From Adiantum capillus-veneris (lineage: Eukaryota > Streptophyta > Polypodiopsida > Polypodiales > Pteridaceae), in the NCBI GenBank assembly GCA_014529385.2, contig CM043968.1, positions 128,563,018 to 128,627,017 of the forward strand: a stretch of DNA of 64,000 bases, in the 5' to 3' direction. A model generated the notes under the pieces. The model had not been told where the DNA came from. It made no database searches and worked only from the letters and a program-made list of their open reading frames with translations. Position numbers and translations under genes: made by a program. The stretch's first letter is position 1; every line of letters starts with the position of its first letter. Shown piece after piece: positions 14,796 through 25,700 of the stretch.

Positions 14796-16994
14796 TTGGA
14801 AGAGTGTCCTATATACTACATGGAAGATTGTTGGGGGCAAGTCAAGCCGGTTTATCAAGCTGCTGCTCTCGCATCCAGAGGTCAAAATATCAACACCCAG
14901 GCTAGGAGTCCACCTCTTCAATGCTACGAGTGTGGTGGACTACATCGGGCAGCGGAGTGCCCTATTAGGCTGCAAAAGAATGCTTCACAGATGCAAATGA
15001 ATCAAGGGAGCACGTCTGCAATGCCAATACTCACATGTAATCGTTGTGGCATAGATCACTTGATTGCCCAATGTCCCTATAACCCAAATGCGCCTAAAAT
15101 CACACCCCTAAATTTGGTCGAAATTGCTAGTGTGACATCGCCAATACCACCCGTCGCACCCGCTTATGCAATTACACGGTCCATGCTTCAAGGGCCAGGC
15201 CATATCCTCAAAGAGAGAGATACCGCGTCAGATATCCAAGCAAAGAAAAAGAAGGCACGAAGGAAGAGGTCGCAGAATACAGGAAATTCAAAGCCAAGTT
15301 TCAAAACAAACATAGGAACAGGAGATGACCCCGTGTATATGAATGACCTCGAGGATGATTCAGATTCAATCAAGACAATGGAGACTAGAACCAATACCAC
15401 AAAGGGAAAGACCGACAAAGAAAACCGTAACATGGAACCAAATGAAAACCGAATAAGAGAAAACCATAAAGAGCCTCTGAAAACACCACAAGTGTTTCCA
15501 AATCCAATCCAAGACCCCCAAGATAAACCGCAGGGGCAAAAAGGGAAGAATCGTAAAAAGAAGATTGGGACGTACCCAAACCCAGTAGACGAGATTGAGC
15601 AGGTGAAACATCTAAGAGGTTTAGTGGAGGAGACTCAAAGGAAACTAGAACCAGAACCCATGCATGTCAAAATTCATGACACAGTGTTTCCCACGCAAGT
15701 TCATCCACCCCACATGAACCATAGACCGTTAGCCATACCTAGTATCATCCAAGAAGGGAGTGAGGATGGGACATCAGAAAGTGAGCATACACCTTTCTTG
15801 TTGGAAAGGATGTTTAACGAAGGAATACCTGATCCCATTGAGGAATATGAGATTCCACCCTCACCAGTTCCTAGTCAAGGACCTACACCCTGCAAAATGC
15901 CAATGAATGTTGCCAAACTAGTGGACTTCATGTCTTCTGAGGTCCGAACCACGATCATAGCAAAGCTGTATGGAGATCCTGAGTTATTCTTTGCACTTCG
16001 AGCATTCCTTAACGGAGAGCTACAAACGGGATTACTGCAGTTTGCGCAAACAAATAGGCCTGACTCGATTATGATTGATGAGGAAAATCATGTGCAATCA
16101 CTTGACTTAGATGGACACGAGTCTGTGATCGAGGTACCCATTAACGAATTAGGGCAGTATTTTGAAGGCGACGAGTCTAATGCGACCCTACCCATCACTA
16201 CCAAGGGATTAACTATAAAGGGAATTCTTGATGGTGGTGCGGGAGTTAGCATCGTTACAAAAGATTGTTGGGAATCCATGGGAAAACCCCGCCTCGGTGT
16301 TACTAACATTGTGGTAAAGATGGCAAATGGTACCATAGCCAAACCTATGAGGATGCTCAAGGATCTTAAGATCAAAGTTCTAGGACACAAGGTACGACAT
16401 ACGTTCATTGTAATGGATTTCTCTAAACACCTTATGTCATATGAAATGATTTTAGGACGACCATTCATGAGGGAAGCACAAATGGTTCATGATTGGTCTA
16501 AAAATCATGTCTATTTGCAATTCCAAGACTCTGTCCTTAGAGTGGATTTGGTGACTGGTAAGGTACACCCCTTAGGGAGTAAAACCATTATTGATCATCG
16601 CTCTGACACCACAGTTCACTCGGCCCCACTACAATATTGTTACACTTGTAAGAAGGATACAGACATTGGCCAAGATTCTCCTTACATGGATGTGTTACCG
16701 GGTATGACGGAATCAGACAACGTAGACTGGGTACACCTAGCTGCAACCATAGATACCTGGGGAAATAGAGGAACCACTTGGGTCACACCAGAGGGGGAAG
16801 AGGTACCACAAATTGCACCTCTGAACATGATAAGTGCCATACATGCATCTTCTAAGGGCAAGGCAATTGTAGACCAATCTGACAGTGACAACGATAGCTC
16901 AATAGAAGAATTTGACCAACACGACTCAGACACTGACTCCCAAAGTGAAACGGATTCTGAATCTCATGAATTAGAGAGTGGAGCAAGTTCATAG
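14796..16994 (+). pseudogene. Gypsy polyprotein: two more zinc knuckles and first retropepsin
   Basis: Continues the polyprotein after a frameshift. Near its start are CYECGGLHRAAECP and CNRCGIDHLIAQCP, giving four CCHC-type knuckles in all. A long Lys/Glu/Asn-rich linker follows. A retropepsin near residue 475 reads ILDGGAGVSIV, then continues to MILGRPFM. The usual D-S/T-G triad is replaced by DGG, so activity is doubtful, although DGGA variants are known in plant gypsy elements. The frame ends at TAG 16992-16994, with the same frame continuing open after it. Confidence 0.85.
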
Positions 16995-18914
16995 TCAAAA
17001 CATTCGGAAGGACCGAGCACATCAACCGATGATAGCTCCTCCGAGAGTGAAGACGACACCAACGAGGACTCCTTTAGTGAGCCAGATCTAAATGCAAATC
17101 AAAAGCAGGTCTCAAATAAGAAAAAGAAAAACTTTAAGAGGCGTCGATATCGAGCCAATGTACGTGCTAGGATAAAAAAGAAGAGATCCTCAGGAGAATG
17201 GCTCAGTTATATAGGAGCATGTGATGCTCATCGAAAATTGGTAGACGATTGGGGTGAATATCTCCAAAATGTTATGTGGTGTAGACCACGACCCCATGAC
17301 ATAGCCCAGTTAGAGATCATAGACAAGCCAAAGTTGAGCCGCACTGCAAGGAGGCATCAAAACCAAGAGTTAGCTCGACAACACAAGAAAGCAGAAATAG
17401 AAGCACAGACCAAAGCACAACCAGAATCCACAGACTTGCATCCTGCACCAGAACATTTCAAATCTTACACCACAGGGGAAGCAAAGGTTGTGTACACAAA
17501 AGCCCAAAGAATACCTATCGATGGGAATAATGGAATCTATGATGGTCCGGCAATAGTTAAAGAAATAGAATTAGCCGACCCCGGTGAAGAATCAAAACCT
17601 GTTTTTATTGCCCAAGACCTCACAGAAGTTGAAGAGGCGGTCCTCAAAGAGCTTCTCAAGGAATTCAAGGACATATTCGCTTGGACATACCATGATATGA
17701 AAGGTGTTCCACCTTCTGTGGTCCAACATACAATCCCTATGATTAGCACTGCGAAGCCCGTACAACAAAGACCCTACCCGATGAATCCTAAGTACGCAAA
17801 GATCATTCAAGAAGAACTAGAAAAGCTTATCAAATGTGGGTTCATATATCCTATTGAACACTCTGAATGGGTGTCTCCAATAGTTATCGTGCCAAAAAAG
17901 AATGGGAAACTCAGGGTGTGCGTGGACCTCAAAAAAGTTAATGCAGCTACTAGAAGAGACCATTACCCCCTACCATATTCCGAACATGTACTCGAAAGAG
18001 TTGCAGGCAAGGAAGCTTATAGCTTTCTAGATGGGTACTCAGGCTACAACCAAATCACGATAGCGCTAGAGGACCAAGCTAAAACTGCCTTCATCACAGA
18101 ATTTGGTGTGTTTGCATTTCGTGTGATGGCTTTTGGCTTAACAAATGCCCCTGCTACATTCCAACGATTAATAAACACTGCTTTTAAAGGATATTTGAGA
18201 GAGTTTTGTGAAGCTTTCTTAGACGACCTTTGTGTTTACTCTTCTTGGAAAGAACATCTATCATGTTTGCGGAAGGTGTTTGAAAAGTGTAGGTTATATC
18301 GTATCTCATTGAACCCGTTCAAATGCCAATTTTGGGTCAAGCATGGAGTTATTTTAGGGCATATAGTATCTAAGAATGGTATCTCAACCGATGAAAGCAA
18401 AATTAAAGTGATTCTAGAGTTACCACCAACAACCAATTACAAGGGAGTTCAAAGGTTCATGGGACACATGGGTTATTATCGACGGTTTATTTTATTTTTC
18501 GCTGAGATAGCACGTCCTTTGTACAAGATTCTCATTGAATTTAAATGGACTGAAGAGTGTGACCAGGCCTATGAACAATTGAAGAAAACACTAGCAAGTG
18601 CTCCGATTTTAAGGACACCTAACTGGGATGTCATTTTCCATGTGCATATTGATGCATCAAACTTTGCTATTGGGTGTGTTCTCACTCAACCAGGAGAACA
18701 TAAATTGGACTATCCCATTAGCTTTGCAAGCCGTCAATTGAACGATGCTGAAAGGAACTACACCACTACAGAGCGAGAAGGTCTAGCAATGGTTTATGCA
18801 GTAAAGAAATTTCGCTACTACCTTCTGGCAAACAAGTTTGTATTTTATGTGGATCATCAAGCGTTGCTGTATCTGGTAAACAAGCCATGCTCCAAAGGAA
18901 GAATCACACGATGA
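16995..18914 (+). pseudogene. Gypsy reverse transcriptase and RNase H
   Basis: In the same frame as the upstream part after one TAG. The RT domain is clear: GFIYPIEHSEWVSPIVIVPK, RVCVDLKKVNAATRRDHYPL, FLDGYSGYNQI, MAFGLTNAPATFQRL, catalytic FLDDLCVYS and the thumb MGHMGYYRRFI. RNase H follows with FHVHIDASNFAIGCVL, TTTEREGLAMVYA and FYVDHQALLYL. The frame ends at TGA 18912-18914 just after GRITR, where the family normally has Trp (RITRW), so this looks like a TGG-to-TGA change. Confidence 0.92.
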
Positions 18915-20478
18915 TTGTTAATTCTTCTGGAGTTTGATTTCACGATTGTAGTGAGACCTGGTAAAAGGCACGTCATGGCTGATCATTTGTCTCGCATACC
19001 CAATGGTGAAGCCCCTACAGGAGTTGATGATGAATTACCTGATACTTCCCTATTCATAGTTGAGACTATGCCTGAATGGAGTGAGAACATTGTTAACTTT
19101 TTAGTTAATGGTTTTCCACCCAAGGAACTTCGTAAGGATATCACTCGAAGGCTAGTAAAAGAATGTGAACCCTATTGTTTGATTGCCGGAACTCTGTATA
19201 GACTAGGCAAGGACGATACTCTTAGGCGTTGTGCCCGCGAGGATGAATATTTGTATATCTTGCAAGAAGCACATATGGGCATAGCAGGAGGACATTTTTC
19301 AGGAGACCTGACTGCTAGAAAGGTGCTGCAATCAGGCTATTGGTGGCCAACTTTATTTAAGGATGCATCACTTTTTACAAAAGGGTGTGATGAGTGCCAA
19401 CGTTACAAGACCACACAGCGCAAAGACAGAATGCCCTTACATCCTATTAAAGTAACCCAACCATTTGAAAAATGGGGCTTAGACTTTGTAGGTCCAATTA
19501 GTCCCGCAGCTCGCAACACTCAATCTCGATATATTCTAGTTGCTACGGACTATGTAACAAAGTGGGTTGAAGCTAAGGCTTCACAAAAAGCTGACGCGAG
19601 GACAACAGCTAAGTTTCTTTTTGAGAACATTATCACAAGATTTGGTTGCCCTTTTGAAATTGTTAGTGATAATGGTACCCATTTTATAAATGAGGTAATA
19701 AGAGCTTACCATGACCTGTATGATATCCCACCATAAGTCTACACCTTATTACCCGCAAGCTAATGGACAAGCCGAGAGCACCAACAAGACTCTAATCTCT
19801 ATTTTAACCAAGACGGTAGAAGCTCATCGCACTGATTGGGATTTGAAGTTGACATCTGCTCTATGGGCTTATCGTACTGCTTATAAAGTGGCTATTAATT
19901 GTACGCCATTCAAAATGGTATACGGCCAAGAAGCGGTTATGCCTTGGGAGTTTGTCATTCCTAGTCTTAGGGTAGCTTCGCAAGAAGGATGGAATGGTAA
20001 CCCCTTAACCGAGCGTTTGTATATCTTAGAAAAACTAGACGAAGAGAGACAGTTGGCTGTGCAAAATGCTCTTGTGGAAAAGGATAGGAGAAAGAAGTGG
20101 TTTGATCGCCATGTGAAGGACAAGGACATCAAAGTTGGTGATAAAGTCCTTATGTATGGAGTACGTAAAGAGAAGAAAAAGTTGAAATATGCTGGTAAAG
20201 GACCATATAGAGTATGTGAAATTACCCCACAAGGTACCCTTCGTGTGGAAACTCTTGATGGAGTTGAAACCATTGGATTCCTCAATGGGAGTAAATTCAA
20301 AAGATATTATGATCCTTTAAGCCAAGAAGAACTACGGGCCATTCATCAAAAGAAGGCCGCCAAAGCACAAACCGAGTTAAAGAAGATACAAGCTCAAGCT
20401 GAGGCTAAGGAGCGACAACAACGTATAAGACAAAAACGAGAGGCTAACCTTGGAGTCACAAATGCATTCAACGTGTAA
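18915..20478 (+). pseudogene. Gypsy integrase
   Basis: In frame with the RNase H after the TGA. It includes the end of RNase H (VMADHLSRI) and the integrase HHCC zinc finger (AHMGIAGGHFSGDLTAR then CDECQRYK). The catalytic residues are D in WGLDFVGP, D in VSDNGTHF and E in PQANGQAEST. A single-base loss near 19730 moves the frame to the one that runs from 19711 to 20478. The C-terminal part is Lys/Gln-rich. No chromodomain was recognised. It ends at TAA 20476-20478, after which the same frame stays open. Confidence 0.92.
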
Positions 20479-20829
20479 ATCGAAGAGGATTGGTTGGACT
20501 CTGACACACCTCTACGATACCCTATTGAGTTAAATAGTGCCTATGGAAAAGTGCTATATAACGCCTTATTAGACACGGGTGCTAAATATAATCTGCTATC
20601 CTATGGGGTGTGGTGTCAGTTAGGGAAGCCACCTCTATCTGAGAGTATTATCCAAGTCAAGGGTGTCAACAAGAAAAAAACTACGGTTTTTGGAATCTGG
20701 CACACTTCTGTCAGTTATGACAATGGAATTGTAGCTCAAGACTTTTTGGTCATGCCTACTGGAACTATGGAGGGTAATATAAACCTAGGACGCACGTGGA
20801 TGATAGCCACCAAATGCACTATTGATTAG
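20479..20829 (+). pseudogene. Second retropepsin-like domain downstream of gypsy integrase
   Basis: It continues in the integrase frame after one TAA. The sequence NALLDTGAKYNLLSYGVW is a canonical retropepsin active-site loop (hydrophobic pair, D-T-G-A), followed by hydrophobic strands (VFGIWHTSVSY, DFLVMP) and the flap-end signature INLGRTWM. A standard Ty3/gypsy pol has its single protease upstream of RT, and this element has one there (DGGAG, near 16220). This domain is therefore an extra one in an unusual place. It may be a captured or duplicated protease that compensates for the degenerate first copy. Ends at TAG 20827-20829. Confidence 0.75.
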
Positions 20830-21687
20830 GGGACTGGGGGTGTCACAACGCAAAAACCAACTCTTATCCCTACCACTCAAGCCATAGTCCCTGAGATATT
20901 GCCTAAGGAAATAAAACCCAAGACATTGCATGTCCAGGAGGTTGAACCATATGTCCCCATAGCCCAACTCTCTAGATCTTCAACTGATGTAGTTGAAAGA
21001 AAGCTTGAGACACACAAGAACCATCCTAATATAACAAAGAAAGCATACAAGTGGGTCCCTAAAGCTTCTTTAGTAACCATGGCTGATGCTAAAAAACGGA
21101 AGCCTCGTAAGAAACGTCCCACTCGCTCCAAGAAATGTAAGAAAACGTGGCGCTGGATTCCTAAACGACTATTAAAAGCCCAAGGATACTATAAAGGAAA
21201 TGATCAAATCTAGGTGCCCAAATGTAAATTGTACTCTTACCTGTCACCTGGCCCATGTAAACCCAATCGTGTGGCTCCAAAACAAATTGAAAATCGTGGA
21301 AAGGAAAAAATCACGGAATGCGACACACCTGCTCCAGAGCTAGTTTGGGTACCAAAGAAAGAACGATTTGTTCCACCTAGCTCAGGAACAGGAAAAGCAA
21401 ATGAAGCTTCTTGCTCTTCATGTAGTTCCTATACGAAAATAGAAGCTTCGACACAACCTCCACCTACCATTGTACATATCCATACAAGCAAGAAAGTGTT
21501 TGGACCTCCCGTTGTAGATTCACCACCTCCAACAATGTTGCAAATAAAATCATGGGAGAGTACCTTACCACCCTTGCAACTAGATGAAACACATAGGGTG
21601 ATCGAAAACTATTGGTTAAAGCCTTTACCCATAACAACTTGGAACAATTGGTTTCAAAAGGTGACGACATCATTCCAAAAGGTATGA
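20830..21687 (+). pseudogene. Basic region after the second protease, unknown function
   Basis: The same frame carries on through TAG 20827 and another TAG near 21211 to TGA 21685-21687. The product is Lys/Arg/Pro-rich, with a very basic block near 21085-21150 (KKRKPRKKRPTRSKKCKK) and repeated Trp-Val/Ile-Pro-Lys phrases (KWVPKAS, RWIPKRL, VWVPKKE). I do not recognise the domain. It could be a nucleic-acid-binding tail or nuclear-localisation segment. Confidence 0.6.
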
Positions 21688-21934
21688 TCTACCCAAGGAA
21701 GGGGCGAGTGTTTGCTGACATCTGTCATTCACTTGCTTCCCTCTCAACCTTCCTCCCTGACCTCTCAATCTCCAATCTTAGGGAATGTATATATAAAGCC
21801 TTATACTCACAAAAACAAGATAAAAAAGTAAAAGAGCAAGAGCCATAACACAAAATAATAAAAACAAATTATGCACAAGAACACGACCCTTGTAATATTT
21901 GCACTCTAACCATCATCTATTTGCGTGTACAGAT

Positions 21935-22357
21935 ATGGCTAGTACGCTAGAGTCATCCACTCCTGCCTTGGGTGAGAGGTACCCTCGTTACTTTTCACAA
22001 ATGTTTCACATGGTCTTTCCAGTGCTTGCATGTGAATGGGATTTGATAGGTACGCTAGCATGTGAGAGGAATTTTGAGGAGTTAGAATGGCTGATACGTC
22101 TCTTGACCACGTCTGATCCATACTTAGTAGAGAGCGTTTCTCCCATTGCACAAGCCTACCCTTTTGACCAAGATGACTATAGGCGTCTAGTGACCTTCTT
22201 AGTAAACATGGGCACCTATGATGAAGAAGAAAATTTACATGACTACACGGATGGCACATATGGTCTCATGGATGATGACTTTGTTTATCTCGACGACGAG
22301 GATAGGGGTTTAGCCTTAGGGTTTCCCCCCAACCTCTACAATATCCTATTCCCTTGA
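21935..22357 (+). CDS. Additional acidic ORF of the gypsy element, 140 aa, unknown
   Basis: From ATG 21935 (MASTLESSTPALGERYPRYF) to TGA 22357. Acidic, with a C-terminal block rich in Asp/Glu/Tyr (DEEENLHDYTDGTYG, DDDFVYLDDEDRG). No signal peptide, membrane segment or known motif was seen. It lies between the pol region and a 1.37-kb 3' non-coding part, the place where some large plant gypsy elements carry extra ORFs. I cannot assign a function. Confidence 0.5.
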   Translation: MASTLESSTPALGERYPRYFSQMFHMVFPVLACEWDLIGTLACERNFEELEWLIRLLTTSDPYLVESVSPIAQAYPFDQDDYRRLVTFLVNMGTYDEEENLHDYTDGTYGLMDDDFVYLDDEDRGLALGFPPNLYNILFP

Positions 22358-23727
22358 CTCTTTACAGGGAGTGCAAATAATTAGGTTAGGGTTCCTTATG
22401 TTTTTTGTTGTGTTCAATAAGTGTTGGTACCTTTTCCCACTAATGTGCCTCCTGGAGGTATTCCTTTTGTTTCCTAGTGTGTAGAGGAGCGTGTTGCTAT
22501 TGATAGGATTTGGACCTTCATGGAACCTTTCTCTCGTTCACACTTCAAATCAAGCGCGCCCATCAACACAAACAGGTGTTTTATGTCCATTAGCATTGCC
22601 CTTATCTTTTTGCATCCATGTTTGTCTGCTTTGATTGTGATTGGTAGCATAATATTCAGCGCATTTGCTTAGTATCAAACATTTAATTCAATGTAGTGTT
22701 TTGTCATAATCACTTGTCTAGGTTTAAAAATCAAGTAGTCCGACTAAGCTAGTTTGACCAAGCTAGGTATTAGAAATCTTCTCTTAATACCATGGGGAAT
22801 GCCTTCCTAATAAGCAATGGTTACTTAGGTTCTTAATCCGATTTAGGCAGCATTGTGTGAAATGTACTAGGGCTTTCTAGTGGGCTTAACCCTATTGACC
22901 TTTAGCTTAAGTATTATAAAGGGAGTTTACTAATGTGATGAGCCTGGGGAGGGTGACAGTGTTATATGACCCCCCAAAGTTACAAAATTAAAATGCTGAA
23001 AATGAACAAACAAAAAATCAAAGTGCCACAATGTAAAATTTTAAGCTGGAAGAGAAATCCCTGTTTAAATTGGTACTTCACTCACATGTATCGCCTATGG
23101 TACTAGAGCCCTAGAGGTTCCCAGTGTGGGCGCTTTTCCTTAAAAAGAAAAAAACCCAAGGCATACAAAATAAGCACACACATCAAAATTGAATCAATGT
23201 GAAAAGACTTTGGGGGGTCAAAGAAAAGGTAATCAGTCAGGCGATGATTTCATGAGAAATTCCTTTTATCGTAGCTTAACTACAAGGTCTTCTAGGTATA
23301 GCCTCTAGTCAGCCCTCGAACATCAAATACTTGGCTCTCGCGATTAAACAACTTAATTGACCAGAGAAAATTGAGAAGTTACCCATGGTATTAATAGTCG
23401 AGCTCTAGTGCCTTTTGACCGTTAAATTAGTGACCCCGTACTTGTTTAATTTGTTACCTTTACATCTGTTTATGCATTTGATTATATTGCAATTTAATGT
23501 TTATTGCTGACAAATTGTCTAAAATTCTGTTACCAATCAATTTGTCTGTCTAAAATTGCATATGATTTTTAATTGTATATGAGAATGCAATTACTGTGGC
23601 AATGTTGTTTGATTTTGCAGTGATTGAAGAAGGCTACGCACATCCATGTCGACTGCTCTTCCATCTCGACGAACGAGCTTCGACTGGATAGCTTCCGAGG
23701 ACGTAATCTACATCAGGAAGGGGGGCA
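22358..23727 (+). other. Gypsy 3' non-coding region and polypurine tract
   Basis: No open frame of note. The last bases, AGGAAGGGGGG (from 23715), form the polypurine tract directly before the 3' LTR. The last 320 bases are shared with the truncated family member at 8421-8735. Confidence 0.75.
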
Positions 23728-24010
23728 TGTTAACCCTCACGGCACACGGACACCCTATGATCTATAAACGTTGTATTATTTAGAGTCAGGTACCGGGCTT
23801 GTCGGACCAATAGGAACAGGGTAAGGGTGATCGCCGATGACAGGCGCACTCTAACTGGAATATTCAAGGAGTTAGTTGGCTAAGTATGGGCTCCCAAGTG
23901 TGAATGGGGTGAGCTCATATAAAAGCCACTAAACCTAATTTTTACTCATTCTCTCATTGTGCAATAGAAGCCGCTCTTGCTCCATCTCCACCTTCTCCTT
24001 CACCATCTCC

Positions 24011-24091
<81 letters not shown>

Positions 24092-24340
24092 TGTGAGAGA
24101 GAGTGTGAGAGTGTGTGTGTGTGTGTGATCGAGCGTTGCGGCGGCACAAAGGCGGCGAGGCGGTTGAGCGCGGCATAGCGGCGTCTCCCTCTTCTTCGCG
24201 GCGCAGGAATCCTTCATTCGCAACTACGCAGGAAGGTGAGTGACACACCATTCTTCCTTGTGAGCTTATCTGTTGTATGACTGTGTGCTAGGAGCCTTTG
24301 TGGCTCGCACACGGCGCGTAGCAAGTCCCTAGCCTTGACA
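23728..24340 (+). repeat. 3' LTR of the gypsy element
   Basis: A 613-bp LTR, TGTTAACCCTC to AGCCTTGACA. It is 26 bp longer than the 5' LTR, chiefly because its TG microsatellite (about 24013-24087) is longer. Followed by the target duplication AAAGT. Confidence 0.95.
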
Positions 24341-24345
24341 AAAGT

Positions 24346-25257
24346 AAGCTTTGAAATGAAGCATTCTTTCATAACCTGGCCAGAAATTTTCACAATATTG
24401 TAGTGCTTGTGAGTAGCATAGCTTAATGGCAGCTATGATGCTACAAATTTGATGCAACCCCTGACCCTTATTATTTCAATTGATTGATTAGAAGCACCAT
24501 GCAAATGAGTTCAACCAGCAAAATTTATGACTTAATGCTTTTGGCTAATTTACCCTTGCTTTTCTTTTGTGGTCTTTGCCATAAAATTCTCCCACTAGTA
24601 GTTGTAACAGCTTCAAACCCGTACGAGGAGTTGATAACAAGATCAACCAAATTGAGTAGCACTTACAAAAGGCTTGGTCAAGTTGATGATAAAAGAAGAG
24701 TTTTCAAACCTATTGCCAAGCTATTTGTAGCTACTATATAAATGAAGATCTTCCTAACTATGGTAGAAGAACCTAAATTTATCGGAAAGCTATAATTGTC
24801 TCTAGTTTCCCATGGAACCTTGCTTTGAGACTAATTGTTGAAGTTGAAAGCTATGTGAGGGTCATAGCATAGAGGTACCATATCGAGAGAGATTAAGTGA
24901 GAGAAGTAGATGCACCTGCTCAAGATGCTCAAAAGGGAACCCACATTTTCTTCATTTAGCCTTTAAAATAGGCCCTTTTATAATGCTTTCTTTTAGGACA
25001 TGATTGGGATTTTAGCCTTCAGTCTTGGGGCTTTGATTGGTGACTCACAAATGAGGATATTGGTTAGGGGTAGATACACACGTACGTGTGTAGCCGATGG
25101 CTTACAATCCAACATGAAAACTATGACACCCAAGATGTTCTTGTAAACAGAGTTGATGGCATTTTCTATTGTGCTACTTTAGTGAAAAATGGACAATTTA
25201 TGATATGGATACAATTTTTACAATAAAAGACATGCCAAAACACACGTACAAGGCACC

Positions 25258-25258
<1 letters not shown>
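24346..25258. other. No feature recognised
   Basis: AT-rich flank of the gypsy element. Short open frames show no domain. Confidence 0.4.

Positions 25259-25326
<68 letters not shown>
25259..25326. repeat. (AC)n microsatellite
   Basis: 68 bp of pure AC followed by ATATAT. Confidence 0.97.
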
Positions 25327-25333
<7 letters not shown>

Positions 25334-25489
25334 ACTTGAGCATCCAAGCACAATTAGCAATGGAAATATATGTGATCATTCTTTGGGCATGATTTATTGA
25401 TAATGCTCTTGTAAATAGTTTAGACAATAGCACCTATTGGACATATAATTCCATGGGTTGCTAAGACTGATCCATATTAAGTGCATCTA

Positions 25490-25700
25490 GCGTCAAATTC
25501 AAAGACCAAGTGTTTTATATGTAGCAAGCTAGGCCACCAAGCAAAGGAGTGTTACAATAAAATAAGTGCAAGTTTTGTGGCAAATCAAGGCATCCCTTGT
25601 ATGATATTACTTCAAGGATCAACTAAAGAAGAAGAATAAGGTCATCCATAACAAGAAGACAACCAAAAATGAGCTCAATGTTGCAGATGAAGAAGAAGTG
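25490..25700 (+). pseudogene. Copia-type gag zinc-knuckle remnant
   Basis: 25511-25555 reads CFICSKLGHQAKECY, a CCHC knuckle. It is followed after a frameshift by a second, incomplete knuckle (KCKFCGKSRHPLYD). Flanking frames are broken. This is the C-terminal end of a gag, most likely from an old Copia. Confidence 0.6.

Larger units (their letters stand above)
10754..24340 (+). mobile_element. Complete Ty3/gypsy LTR retrotransposon, 13,587 bp
   Basis: Two LTRs (10754-11340 and 23728-24340) are flanked by a perfect 5-bp duplication AAAGT (10749-10753 and 24341-24345). After the 5' LTR comes a tRNA-Asp primer site, and before the 3' LTR a polypurine tract. Coding order is gag, protease, RT, RNase H, integrase, the Ty3/gypsy order. 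It is unusual in having a second retropepsin-like domain and further coding sequence downstream of integrase. The tRNA-Asp primer and large size recall the Tat/Athila group, but I cannot assign a lineage. Stops and frameshifts show it can no longer move by itself. Confidence 0.96.

Noticed and set aside
15188-15611. Minus-strand hydrophobic ORFs as membrane proteins
   Set aside because: They are antisense to the Lys/Glu/Asn-rich gypsy polyprotein linker, which yields Phe/Leu/Val-rich antisense frames.
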